In this document: one piece after another, positions 1-11,159 of the stretch
How positions within the stretch are numbered: position 1 is the stretch's first letter
How the letters are laid out: each line of letters begins with the position of its first letter
From: Tenrec ecaudatus
Taxonomy: Eukaryota; Chordata; Mammalia; Afrosoricida; Tenrecidae
NCBI RefSeq assembly: GCF_050624435.1
Contig: NC_134535.1
Coordinates: 74,768,494 to 74,832,493 of the forward strand
Direction: 5' to 3'
DNA: 64,000 nt
The notes under the pieces: model-generated
What the model saw: only the letters and a program-made list of their open reading frames with translations
The model's database searches: none
Told to the model about the DNA's origin: nothing
Translations under genes and position numbers: made by a program

Positions 1-129
1 AAACTAACTAGCAAAACATACTGAAACTGCCATAGCGTCTGTGCCCAGCCCTGACTATTATCCCCGTGACTATTATCGAACCTCAGTGGCCCTGAGCTGG
101 TGAGTACAGGCCAGGGTCCTTTCCCATAG

Positions 130-1160
<1,031 letters not shown>

Positions 1161-1324
1161 GCGCGAGCTCTACTATTTTGGGGTAAAAGTCAGCATCATA
1201 GAGCCAGGAAACTACCGGACGTCCATTCTGGGCAAGGAGAAACTAGAGTTACGCATGCAGAAGCTGTGGGACCGGCTACCTCAGGAGACCCGGGACAGCT
1301 ACGGAGAAGAGTACTTCCGCATCT
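1161..1324 (+). CDS. SDR9C7: SDR9C7 exon 3
   Basis: This 164-nt exon continues the frame of exon 2 (an arginine codon is split AG|G) and reads [20 protein letters not shown] and onward. It ends EEYFRI plus the first base of a split tyrosine codon. The IIEPG stretch after the YxxxK helix is the classical SDR substrate-side segment, and the following [18 protein letters not shown] matches SDR9C7 rather than RDH16 or HSD17B6. The acceptor AG ends at 1160 after a pyrimidine tract; the donor gtgagt starts at 1325. The exon is fully open. Confidence 0.96.
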
Positions 1325-1544
1325 GTGAGTTCCTCAGGCAGGGGAGCGTCTCTGAGAGGAAGGATCCTGGGCTCGCCTCACAGATGATGAGTCAGAGGCG
1401 GAGGGGTTGCCCAGCTAGTGGCAGAGCTGGGGTTTGAGAATAGAGACCAAGTGGGCAACTGCTAGGAGTCGCAGAACCACAGCTGCTGGGGGCGGGGAGA
1501 GGGTGTTGGAGAGATGCTGGCACCTGTGCCCGGCAAACTTCATG

Positions 1545-1785
1545 TTGTAGACGGAGCAGCTGAGAATGCGCTGACATGAATGTGGAGGAGCAATGAAGAA
1601 CATAAATGTAGGACCTGACTGCCTGGGTTTGAATCCAGGCACTGATATTTACGAGCCAGGAGACTGTGCACATGCTCCCTGGACTCCCTGGGCCTCAGTT
1701 TCCTATTCTGTAAAATGGAGCTAGGAGCGCCTCCTCATGGGACTGCTGAGGATGAATATCTGTGAAGCGTCTAGCACCCACTAAA
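1545..1785 (+). mobile_element. MIR SINE
   Basis: The text contains the MIR landmarks in order: a tRNA-type segment with tgcctgggtttgaatccagg, then the core with ggcctcagtttcctattctg and taaaatggagctaggag, and finally a tail ending near gtctagcaccca. It is an old mammalian-wide SINE, moderately diverged. Confidence 0.85.
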
Positions 1786-2984
1786 CCCCCTGGTCCTCAG
1801 GTGGATTCTGATCCGTGACCTGTGCTCCACAAGGAAGGAGATCACTAGACCTTTCTTCCAAGGTGCCTCCAACACACACCAAGTGCTTATGAAATAAAGA
1901 GGAAAAAAACTTCTAGACATTGTAAAGGGAGGGTCCTCCTGGCAGGGTCCCATGGGTAGCCCTGCGCGTCTCAGGTGTTTGGGAGGGTCGAGGAGGGACA
2001 TCGTAGCTATTTAATTTTTTCCTCCCCAAACTATGTGCTGCTCTTCCTGGCCCTTGGGAAACTGAGGAGGGGTGGCCTGAAAGTGCAGTGGAGGAGAACT
2101 TGACCCAACTGTTTCTTGGAGCAGCTCCGTGTAGGGGAGAGAAGGCTCCACACTCACTTGGGAGCATCTGATCTGGCAGCAGAGCCTAAACTGCCCAGGC
2201 TTCCAGGGAGAATCCTCAGCAGCTCTCCTGAAGCTGACTGCAGGCGGCCTGTGGGCTGTCCACAGAAACTGGCTCTGGGACAATTCGTTAGCACCACCTG
2301 AGAGGCATCTCACCTCTCCAGTTGCTTCATGCAACCGGCAGCCAAGAAGGTGGGGCTGGCAGGCTGCTGTCTTAGGAGTGTTGCATTGACCTTCCCTTAC
2401 TCCTCTGCGTCGACCTGGCCCCGGAACAGCATTCTCTGATCTGTGGTTCTCTTTTCTTTGGATGCCGTGGACATCTCTAAGAGGCCATTTATCACCCTGG
2501 TTAGACTCCGAAACTAGGTTGCCTGAGTATTTCAACTTGCCTGCTGGCCTTGATCAGGTTACTTGTGAGTTGCCTTGGGGGCCATTCTGCCTCACGGTGG
2601 CCCCACTGGGGTACTGCAGAACCACTTGATAGGCATGTTACCCGGGATTACCTTGCTTACTGGGTGCTCTGCCCTTGTTGGGATTTGACTTTGGAAAAGA
2701 GACTTGGATTCTCTAGGAAGATGCTGCCAGGTTGAGAGAGAGAGATGCCAGGCAGACCTAAAAGCAGATGTGATGTGATGGGGAGGGAAAATGTGTGAAA
2801 TTGTTCACTATAGATTAGCAAATACAAAGCAGCCTGTGCTTACCTTGCTTGTGGAGCAATCTGCCATTGTCTGCTCCCTTTTAAGAAGGAGATCACCAAG
2901 CCTGTCCTTCTGAGGTGCCTCCTAACAATTCTGATCCTCGGCCTCTCGGATCCCCGTCAAAGCCTGACACTCGGTGCCGTCCAG

Positions 2985-3085
2985 GAGGCCCGGGCAAATG
3001 TCTTAACCTCTGCTGTCTCCTCTGTGAGAATTAAATGGATTCATTTATCAGTGCACTCAGAAGCGCGCCTGACCCACAGACAGAA
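2985..3085 (+). mobile_element. MIR fragment
   Basis: Only the 3' half is recognisable (tcttaacctctgctgtctcc, then gagaattaaatggattc). It is followed directly by a poorly preserved AfroSINE-like stretch. Confidence 0.55.
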
Positions 3086-3109
3086 TGGCTCGAGGTCAAA
3101 GTCTGGTGG

Positions 3110-3310
3110 CTTATCAGTCTAAAGGACAGTGGGTTAAGCGCAGCGCTGTGAACCCGAATGTTGGGTGGGGTCTCAAACCCATCAGCTGCGCAGCACGGTG
3201 GTTGGAAACTGAGGCAGAATGCTTCTGTCTGCAAAGATCTTACAAGCTGAAGGCTATCCTGTCCGCAAAGGTGGCCACTGCGAGTGGGAATCCACTCTAG
3301 GGCCGAGGGC
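3110..3310 (+). mobile_element. Degraded AfroSINE-like copy
   Basis: Scattered landmarks in the right order suggest an old AfroSINE: cagtgggttaagcgcagcgc, caaacccatcagctg, and gagtgggaatccactc near the end. Divergence is high, so this could be a chance resemblance over part of its length. Confidence 0.4.
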
Positions 3311-3599
3311 ACTGTGGCTTTAGGCTACCAGCATGGTCTCGTGTCCTCCTTTATCGTGGTATGAATACATGCTATGAATTCTGCTGTGACCAAGAGATCC
3401 TGTGATGGGAATTGTGCAAAATTCAAAGTGATGAGATCAAATGGGTGGCCAGTACAAGTTATGTATCACTTAACATCTTTCAAGCCACGCCCAACAGCAT
3501 ATAGGTCAGCTCGCCCATAAGCCTTTTTTTTTTTTTAAAGAGAAAGCAGTTCTTTTCTCACTTCCCCTGAAAGAGGGTTTAAAAGAAGCCCTGGGGGCA

Positions 3600-3800
3600 A
3601 AGTGTGTTATGTTTTCAGCAGCTAACCTCCAGGTGGAAACCACCAGCCGGTCCAAAGGAGAAAGACGAGGCTTTCTACTCCCATAAAGAGGTTCAGTCTG
3701 GAAATCCATGGGGAACCGTTCTTCTTTGACCTATAGGGTCGCTGTGGGAGGGGTCCGTGCAGACTGGAACCCGCTCCATGGCAGTGAGAAAGGTTTTAAC
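3600..3800 (+). mobile_element. AfroSINE
   Basis: The copy contains ccaccagccggtccaaaggag, agaaagacgaggctttctac, cctatagggtcgctgtggg and a final catggcagtgag. These are the hallmark segments of the afrotherian tRNA-derived SINE. Confidence 0.75.
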
Positions 3801-4180
3801 AAACGCCGCCCCTTTCCTTGCCCCCAATCCCTGTGGCACCGTCCCCGCACCTCCTCCTTGCTGCAGGGGCTGGTAGCACCGGCCACTGGCAGAGCTCCCG
3901 AGGTCCTGATTCTGGGCACTGGCAGCAGCCTGCTCGCAATCAGCAAGAGCCACACCGACAAGGCCACAGCAGCAGAGCCAACACGGCCACCCTACATCCT
4001 GTCCCATGTCCCCACGACCACCACAGCCCATGCCTGTCTGCTGTCACCACACCTCCACCCCTGCCAGGATGTGTGCAAAGTCCTGACCCTGTCCAACCAG
4101 ACGGACCCTGGGCCCAACCAGCCTCCAGTGGCTGCAGCTCTCAGGTTGGGGCCGGGTTCCTAAAGGTGATAATAGAATCG
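3801..4180. other. GC-rich segment of unknown origin
   Basis: This GC-rich stretch is open in more than one frame over 110-150 codons on both strands and is rich in small repeats such as cactggcag. Neither translation resembles a protein family I know. It may be a piece of an old retrocopy or simply GC-rich intron. Confidence 0.3.
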
Positions 4181-4283
4181 ATTTCAAAATGGATTGTATG
4201 GGGCCCTACTGTATATGAATTGGTGTTTACACCACATCCAAGCAGCATAACATCCTATTTTACAGAATGACAGAAAAAGGAAA

Positions 4284-4395
4284 AAAACAAACAAACAAAC
4301 CCCAAATCCCTCACTGCCATTGAGTGAATTCTGACTCATAGAGACCCTATAGGACGGGGTAGAACTGCCCCTATGAGAATCTGAGACTGTAATTC
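4284..4395 (-). mobile_element. AfroSINE, 3' half
   Basis: Reading the minus strand, the copy shows the tail segments with the tctgactcatagagacccta complement and an A-rich (aaac)n end at the left. It abuts the poly(T) start of the R retroposon that follows. Confidence 0.8.
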
Positions 4396-6049
4396 TTTTT
4401 TTTTTTAAAGATCATTTTATTGGGGACTCTTATAGCTCTTATAACAATCCATACATCAATTATATCGAGCATATTTGTACATATGCTGCCATCGCCATTG
4501 TCTAAACATTTGCTTTCTATTTGAGCTGTTCGTATCAGCTTCTCTTTTTTTTCTTCTTCTCCCCCCTCCCAACCTCAGGAACCCTTGATAAAATATCAAT
4601 TATTATTATTTTCATATCTTGCACCATCCGCTGTCTCTCTTCATCCATGTTTCTGTTGTTCATCCCTCCTGGGGGTGAGGGGGGAATGTTATGCATTGAT
4701 TATTATCATCGGTTCCCTCTTCCTCCCCTTCTCCTCTCACCTTCCCTGTGCACTCCTGGTATCTCTACTCCCATTTCTGTTCCTGAGGGGGTTATCTGAT
4801 ATGGACTCCGTGTGTTATGACCTCTCTCTGTACCAGTGTACATGCTCTGGCCTAGCCAGAACTGAAAGATAGAACTGGGGTCATGATGGAGGGAGGAAGC
4901 CTCAAAGAACCAGGGGGATATTGTGTGTTTCATCAGTGCTATCCTGCACCCTGATTGACTCATCCTTTCCTTGTGACCCTTCTGTGAGGGAATGTCCAAT
5001 TGTCTACAGATGGGCTTTGGGTCTCCACTCTGACCTCTCTCATTAGCATCTATATAGTTATTTGTTCGGGGTTTTCTAATGCATGATACCTGATCCCCTT
5101 GACACCTCATGATCGCACAGGCTGGTGTGCTTCTTCCATGTGGGCTTGTTGCTTCTCTGCTAGATGTCCACTTGTTTAAAATTCAAGCCTTTAAGACCCG
5201 AGATGCTATATCTTCTAATAGCCGGGCACCACCAGTTTTCTTCACCACACTTGCTTGTACACCCATTTTGTCTTCTGGGATTGTGTCAGGAGGGTGAGCA
5301 TCACAGAATGCCAGGTTGTTAGAACAAAGTGTTATTGCGTTGAGGGAGGGTTTGGTCAGAGGTCCAAAGTCTGTCCACTTCCTCAATGTATTGCCATATA
5401 AATAAACATACGTAGGCCAATACCTCTGTTTTATGAATTAATGTATTTTACATATGTGCACACCTATATTTATACCTCTATCCATAACTTTGCTTCCTAG
5501 GTCATTCCTCCTGCCCCACCATCACTCTCACCCTACTTCTGCCTCTTAGTAATTCCTCTCAGCTAGATTGCGGTTGCTCCAACACCTCCAGGATGTGTAC
5601 ATTCTCCTCATTGTTGATTTTAATTCCCTAGTTGTTCCCCTGTCTATAGTGTTGTTTGCTCACCGCTCCCATCCTCCCACCTAGTCTCATTGCATTCTCC
5701 TTGAGCTTGCTTTTCATACTGATCTTATATAGGTAAGCAAAACGACAATAGCAGAAAGAAAACAAAAGATCGAGGAAAAAGAAAAAAATCTAAAAAATGA
5801 AAAAGTATACATCATTCCAGTCTGTCTACTGACCTTTATGACTATCTCCTCACCAGTCCTAGGGGCTTCAGGAAACTGCCCCTCCTAGCCTGAGTCTCTA
5901 TGGGGCGGGGGCGCTCCTCAGGGGCTTTGTGGTTTTGCTTTGCTCCTGTTGCTGATCTGCTATGTTCCCTCTTGGCTCACCCCGCTGTGGGGGGGATTCA
6001 GACCAGACTCACTCCCTGCCATGTGTCCCCAGCATTGTCCTCTCCTCCA
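4396..6049 (-). mobile_element. R retroposon, long copy
   Basis: This is a copy of the R family described at 51,436-53,415, in reverse orientation. The poly(T) at the left is its 3' poly(A) tail, next to atcattttattggggactc. The order of internal blocks then follows the family as far as the 5' part near ccgctgtgggggggattc. The 5' end is diverged and runs into a reversed AfroSINE at about 6,050. No coding potential is evident. Confidence 0.85.
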
Positions 6050-6145
6050 TACGGGAGTGAAAACCTGTCTTTCTTCTGCAGAATGGCTGGTGGTTTCCAG
6101 CAGCTGCCCTTGTGGCTCACAGCCCAGCACAGAACCACTATGCCA
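6050..6145 (-). mobile_element. AfroSINE fragment
   Basis: The minus strand gives the 5' half of an AfroSINE, ending with the complement of gcacagaaccactatgcca. Confidence 0.6.
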
Positions 6146-6289
6146 TTTTCACAAACAAAGCCCACAGCGTGACTCGGGCGTATGAGACACATGCCTGTAT
6201 TTAACAGTCTGCTAGTTGCCATGGAGGGGACTTTGATGCCTGGCAGCACCATGTGTGTCAGGGCCCAGCTGGGGCCCCGGGGCTCCCAA

Positions 6290-6412
6290 GGCCATGGCCT
6301 TTTGGAAAGGAGTTGCCAGGCCTCTCTTCAGAGGTGCTTTTCTGAGTGGGTTCGAGAGAATAACTTTTCTGTTAGTGGTCAAGTCTTTAACCATTTGCCC
6401 CAAGCAGGAACT
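6290..6412 (-). mobile_element. AfroSINE, longer variant
   Basis: The complement contains ttgccaggcctctcttcaga followed by gagtgggttcgag and ctttaaccatttgcccca. This is the variant of the family that ends in a rule-like ccaggcctttcttc segment. Confidence 0.65.
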
Positions 6413-6479
6413 ACTGAACCACCAGGACATGTTTTGTTTTAGTGAACTGGAGTAAAAAGCCAAGACACCCAAACCAGAA

Positions 6480-6545
6480 AAGCCATTCTGTCAACTGAAG
6501 GCATATTTACTGAGAGCCTGCCATGTGCCAGGGGTAAAGAGTCCG
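6480..6545 (+). repeat. Ancient mammalian repeat piece
   Basis: A short stretch reads catatttactgagagcctgc and ccatgtgccaggggtaaaga, a common old interspersed-repeat signature. A better copy lies at 10,972-11,045. I cannot assign the family. Confidence 0.45.
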
Positions 6546-6574
6546 AATGAACAGAACAGCCATGGTGACCGTTC

Positions 6575-6776
6575 ACGCACAACTTCTCACAGCCAACAAG
6601 TCGATCGGACTCCTAGGGACCTGGAGAGCAGCGGAAAGCTGCCCCTTCTGAGTTATGAGACTCACTCTTCACGGGAGAAGAAAGCTTGATCTTTCTCCCA
6701 CGGAGCAGCTTCTAACGGCCGACCTTATGATTTGCAGCCTAACACACAATCCACTGTGCCATCAGGGCGACCCGAA
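6575..6776 (-). mobile_element. AfroSINE
   Basis: A nearly whole reversed copy. The right end carries the complement of the tRNA-like head (cacaatccactgtgccatca), and the left end carries the tail near acaagtcgatcggactccta. Confidence 0.75.
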
Positions 6777-7184
6777 AGGCCAAGGTTTCCAAGAGTGTCA
6801 TCCTTATGGAACCATAGTGCCCTAGCTTCCTCCTACAGAAACAACCAATAGACTCAATTTTGCTGGCACAAAGCTCTCGCAGAAATGGATGGCTTAGAGA
6901 GTCCTGAAAGCAGAATGGGAGTTCACAAGAAAATGAGTCTTTCCCACAGAGAGGAGAACATGAGTAGCACTCTGGAGACCCGCTACCCCATTGTCTGCTG
7001 CTGGAGACAACGCTGAGGCAGGCCAGGGGCTGTGTTCCAGCAATACCTGGTACCATGTTCATGACTCTCAGTGATTCTATTTCTTCACTTAGAATTCCGG
7101 TTGCATGCATTGTTAGAGAATCCAAAAGAACAGCCAGTACTCAGCTCAACAAAACTTGTGATTGCCAGCTGTTGTCAAGTTGAC

Positions 7185-7390
7185 TGATGGTGGGATGGAT
7201 GATGCATTGGGTTGCTAACCTCGAGGTTCAAAACTACCAGGTGCCTCCTGGGTGCAAGATGAGGCTTTGTACTCCCATAAAGATTTTTAGTCTCAGAAAT
7301 CCACAGGGGGGCAGTTCTACTCTGTCCTGTAGGGTTGCTATGAGTCAGAACTGACTGGATGGCAGTAAGCTTGTTTTGCTGTTGTTTTTG
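7185..7390 (+). mobile_element. AfroSINE
   Basis: A whole copy: head near gatgcattgggttgctaacc, middle tgaggctttgtactcccat, and tail ttgctatgagtcagaactga, followed by a T/G-rich end. Confidence 0.85.
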
Positions 7391-7469
7391 TTTTGTTGGG
7401 TCAAGTCAGCTCCTAATTCAGGAGACTCCATTCACAAATGAACAAAGCTGTTTGTATGCTTCCTCATCT

Positions 7470-7735
7470 TGAACCATCCTATGATCGATTGTCTTTGATC
7501 CAACTGTTGTGAGCTACAGGGCTTTTATTGACTGGTTTTCAGAAGTAGATCACCAGGCCCTTCTTCTTAGTCCATCTTAGTCTGGAAAGTTCACTGAAAC
7601 CTGGCCAGCGTCATGATAACAAGCACACCTGCACTGCCAGACAAGTGATGGCTGCATATGAAGGGCATTGGCTGGGAACCAAGCCAGGCTCTCCCTCATG
7701 GAAGGCAAAAATCCTATCACCGAGGCACCAATCCG
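7470..7735 (-). mobile_element. AfroSINE, longer variant
   Basis: The block cagaagtagatcaccaggcc, followed by agtctggaaagttcactgaa and gcgtcatgataacaagc, matches a longer AfroSINE type. The same type occurs again at 11,160/13,030. Confidence 0.6.
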
Positions 7736-7849
7736 CCTTTGCCATCATGACTGTGACCAATGAGAGGTGGGAGGGCTGATGGTGAGGATGAGGATCAAAG
7801 GGGTCGGATTATCAGAGATGTTGCTGGCATCCCTAAAGAGCGTGGATCT

Positions 7850-8005
7850 TTAAAAAAAATTTTTTTAGTAATAGATCATTTTATTGGGGACTCTTACAGC
7901 TCTCATCACAATCCATACATCAACTGTATCAAGCATATTTGTACATCTGTTGCCATCATCGTTTTCTAAGAATTTACTCTCCACGGAGCCCTTAGTATCA
8001 GCGGA
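7850..8005 (-). mobile_element. R retroposon, 3' end fragment
   Basis: Only the 3'-terminal 150 bases are present (gatcattttattggggactc through gcatatttgtacatctgttg), a strongly 5'-truncated copy. Confidence 0.85.
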
Positions 8006-8369
8006 GAGTAGGGATCTTATCCCGAAGGCATCGGGGCACCTTTTAAATGGCTCTTAAAATGGTGTGAGCAGATTTGTGCTGCTGTGGGCAGGATGGGTGG
8101 GGAGAGTGAGGCCAGCTGAGGCTATGACTGAAGCCCAGAGGAGGAATATCTGACAAGGAAATGAACTTGGGAAAATGTGGTGACGGTGGGAAGGGAAATG
8201 AATTGGGGGAACAGACTGATGAAGCGTTTACAAACTCCAGCAGATTGGAGAGGCCAAACAGACTCCTGGCTTCTGCACCCAGGGACCAAGCCGCAGCGTT
8301 CTTGGAGCGGATCTTAACTATCCTGTGCTCAGAATAGAATCAGGTTGGAAATTGGCTCAATTAGCACCG

Positions 8370-8785
8370 CTTAGGAGCCCTGGTGGCACCGTGGTTATGC
8401 ATGAGGCTGCTCACTACAAGGTCAGCCATTTGAGACCACCAGCCACTCCAAGGGAGAAAGATGAGGCTCTCTGCTCCCACAGAGAGTGACACCACCACCA
8501 CTCGCCCTTTCAAAAGGCAACAAGTCGATTTGAAATGACACTGGATGTTTGAAAAGGAAATCATCGGACCCAGAATAGAATCGATGCTGTGGGTTACAGA
8601 AAAACGATAGCAGGTGGTTCGGTGGGCACTCACATTTCCAATTTTTGTTCTGAAAGCATGCAATAAAACAACCTAACAGGCTAAAAAAATCACAGTCTTA
8701 GATACTCACAGGAGCGGTTCCACCTATTGGGTCACTACAAGTTGGCATTGACTCGATGGCAGTGAGTTTAGGTTTCGGTTTGAGC
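8370..8785 (+). mobile_element. AfroSINE split by about 200 bases
   Basis: The head and middle (ggagccctggtggcaccgtg through tctctgctcccacagagag) lie at 8,372-8,487, and the tail (gggtcactacaagttggcat, actcgatggcagtgag) lies at 8,690-8,785. The intervening 200 bases match no repeat I know. The two parts may be one copy opened by an insertion, or two adjacent fragments. Confidence 0.7.
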
Positions 8786-8909
8786 AGCAGCATCAGCCCC
8801 TGGCGAAAGGTCTCTCCTCATTTCAACCCTGCCAGAAAGGCCACCCCAAATCCTCCTTTTCTTCTCCCTCTTTTCTCCTGGGGAAGTCCCTGGGAATTGA
8901 CTCAATCTT

Positions 8910-9010
8910 TGACTGGGTGGTGCAAAGATTGACATGCTTGGCTGCTAAGGGAAAGGTGGGAACTTGGAGTCCACACAGACGTGCCTTGGAAGAAAGTCTT
9001 GCCCGTCAAA
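8910..9010 (+). mobile_element. AfroSINE head, longer variant
   Basis: The stretch holds gactgggtggtgcaaagatt and gtccacacagacgtgccttg, the head of the longer variant. The 3' part is not recognisable. Confidence 0.55.
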
Positions 9011-9869
9011 TTCCGAAAGCCCAGCCACTGAAATTCCTTTGGGCACAGTGTTACCATGACCCACATGAGGTCACAGATGGTTTGGTTTGGGTTCAATTCT
9101 TCTTGGGGAGGGGCTAGGTCAGAAGTCCAGGACACATTCCTGGGAACCATGACAAAGCCTGGTCCCTCATACTTCATAGACTTTATCTGGCTTAAATCCC
9201 ACAATAACAAAAAGACTTTTTCCAATGTAACTGGACCCAAAGCTCATCTTCCTCATTGTCTAGCAAAGTGGCAGTCCTGGATGCCCTTGTTGGATTATCT
9301 AACAACCCACTCAGATAGGAATTCTGAGTGAAGAAAAGAACCTCCAAGAGCCATTAACATGGTGCCAGGTATTTCTGGAATCCAATCCCTGTCCTGACTC
9401 AGTGCTGTCTCCTGCAGCAGACAACGCTATACAGCAGGTCTCCGGAATGCTGCCCAGGCTCCGTCTCCCCGCCCAGTACAAAAGAGGAGCTGGATTAAGA
9501 GCTGAGTAAACCATGAAGGAATGTGCCTCCCATACCTTCCCCTGTCCGGGTCCCCTCTTCCACCCAGCTGCCTAACCAGGTCCTCCCCCCTTGACCAAGC
9601 CAGGTCCAGCTTCCCTGGACCTGATCAGCCCTCAGGTTCTCTGGTGCTGAGGGAGTGCACATGTCTCGATCATCTTCATCCATCCCTTGGACACTTGAGT
9701 TCCTGAACACTGGGCTCTCTGGGAAACCCACCAACCATGTGTTGTTTTTTTAAATTTTTATATGTTTTATTTGCTTCCATGTTTATGTTGTTGTTTGTTT
9801 ATGTTGTTAAGCTCATGATTTCTATCCTGCCCTCCCCCCATCATCTATCATGCTATCAATCATCTTCAT

Positions 9870-9970
9870 TATATCCAAAGGCAGGTATTAGTTTTACCAT
9901 TTTACCAACACTACAAATTTAAGTTCAAGGTCACACAATTAACAATTGTCGAACTGGGTGCTCATCTAAT
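9870..9970 (-). mobile_element. MIR fragment
   Basis: The core appears reversed: ggcaggtattagttttacca followed by aggtcacacaattaacaatt. It lies just ahead of SDR9C7 exon 4. Confidence 0.5.
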
Positions 9971-10161
9971 GCAATAGCAAGATTCACGGCACGCTTGTGA
10001 GATGGAGAGAGAGCGAGACAACTGCTTAGGGAATCTGTGCATAGGGGACAACCTAGAGGGTGGGGCAGCTCTGATCAGGGATCTGAGGGAATTCACACAA
10101 AAGTCTCTTTTATGAAGAGTAATTCCATTTAAAACATTTTCCCCCTGTGCCCTCCAAACAG

Positions 10162-10379
10162 ATACTGAAAAGTTAAAGAACCTCATGCTGTTGGCCGATC
10201 CAAAGATCACCGAAGTCACCAACAGCATGGAGCACGCCATTGTGTCCCGGAGCCCTCGTATCCGCTACAACCCTGGCCTGGACGCCAAGCTCCTCTACCT
10301 CCCCCTGGCTAAGTTGCCAACGCCGGTGACTGATTTCATCCTGAGCCGGCACCTTCCGAGACCTGCGGACTGCGTCTGA
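10162..10379 (+). CDS. SDR9C7: SDR9C7 exon 4, C-terminus and stop
   Basis: The acceptor AG ends at 10161. The exon completes the split tyrosine codon and reads [20 protein letters not shown] and so on, to LPRPADCV and TGA at 10377-10379. It agrees with the C-terminus of SDR9C7, including the family signatures [26 protein letters not shown] and [11 protein letters not shown]. The C-terminal segment forms the substrate lid and the membrane-facing part of these enzymes. Exons 2-4 together give about 213 residues of the roughly 313 expected, so about 100 residues are outside the window. Every exon here is open, so the gene appears functional. Confidence 0.96.
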
Positions 10380-10971
10380 GCCCGGGAGCTTCCAGGGTGG
10401 TCAGTGGAGTGCAGAGGAGGGGGTGGGAAAGGGGGCTGTGAACTCACAGGAGGTGGTGTCAGATGTCATTGAGGCCCTGGCTTCAAAACATGCTTCGGTT
10501 GGCTGCACCCACTGCAGGGAATTTACAGGGTCATATGTAACAGTAGGCCAAGCGCTCTTCCTCACCTGCCAGGGCCCTCACAGAAACCTAGGGTGGCCTT
10601 GGCAGGTGTAGAGGCCTGGACTATGTCCCCAAGGATGTCACCCAGGAAGGATGTGGCATTTGCTGTGTACTGAGAGCATCAAGGAACAAAAATTACCAAC
10701 TGCTGCTGAATCGCAAGTCCCAGAGAAATACTGGGGGATTACCTTCTCCACGGGAGAATCTCAGCCACCTTCCTGTCGGTTCTCGAAAGATGCATTCACA
10801 GACATGCTTAGAGCCCATTCATTTGGAGTTTATAGTAACACAGATCAGGATGGCAAGGTTACATTAAGCACAGGTTTAAATTATTTTCTCTCTCTTTAGA
10901 TTTCTCTATTCATAGGTGATTGGGATTTACATTAAATAATGTTTATTTATTTCATCATCATTGGTTAATTC
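10380..10971 (+). other. SDR9C7: SDR9C7 3' UTR and downstream unique sequence
   Basis: Non-coding sequence follows the stop codon. I do not see a convincing AATAAA close by, so the end of the transcript cannot be placed. Nothing else recognisable lies here. Confidence 0.5.
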
Positions 10972-11045
10972 ACCAAATATTTATTGAATGCCTACTACAT
11001 AAGCAAGCCCTGTGTAGGTGCTGGAAGATATAAAGAGGATTAAAC
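10972..11045 (+). repeat. Ancient mammalian repeat piece
   Basis: The stretch caccaaatatttattgaatg followed by cctactacataagcaagccc and gtaggtgctggaagatat is a widespread old repeat motif. Family assignment is uncertain. Confidence 0.5.
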
Positions 11046-11159
11046 TGTGGTCTTGGTCGTTGTTGTTTTTTAATTGCTTGTTTACTTGTTTGTTTGCTTT
11101 TTTGAGTATAATATCTAATAGCAGAACAAACATAGAAAGAATAGAAATAAATCTGATTT

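Larger units (their letters stand above)
1325..10161 (+). other. SDR9C7: SDR9C7 intron 3
   Basis: This GT-AG intron is about 8.8 kb. It has absorbed a 1.65-kb R retroposon, a smaller R fragment, about ten AfroSINEs in both orientations, and several MIR pieces. About 1,874-2,880, 8,006-8,370 and 9,010-9,870 look like ordinary unique intron with no gene or repeat that I recognise. A 174-codon minus-strand frame at 2,011-2,535 resembles nothing known. Confidence 0.9.

Noticed and set aside
2011-2535. 174-codon minus-strand frame in SDR9C7 intron 3
   Set aside because: No family resemblance, no splice or start context, and it lies in moderately GC-rich intron where such frames arise by chance.
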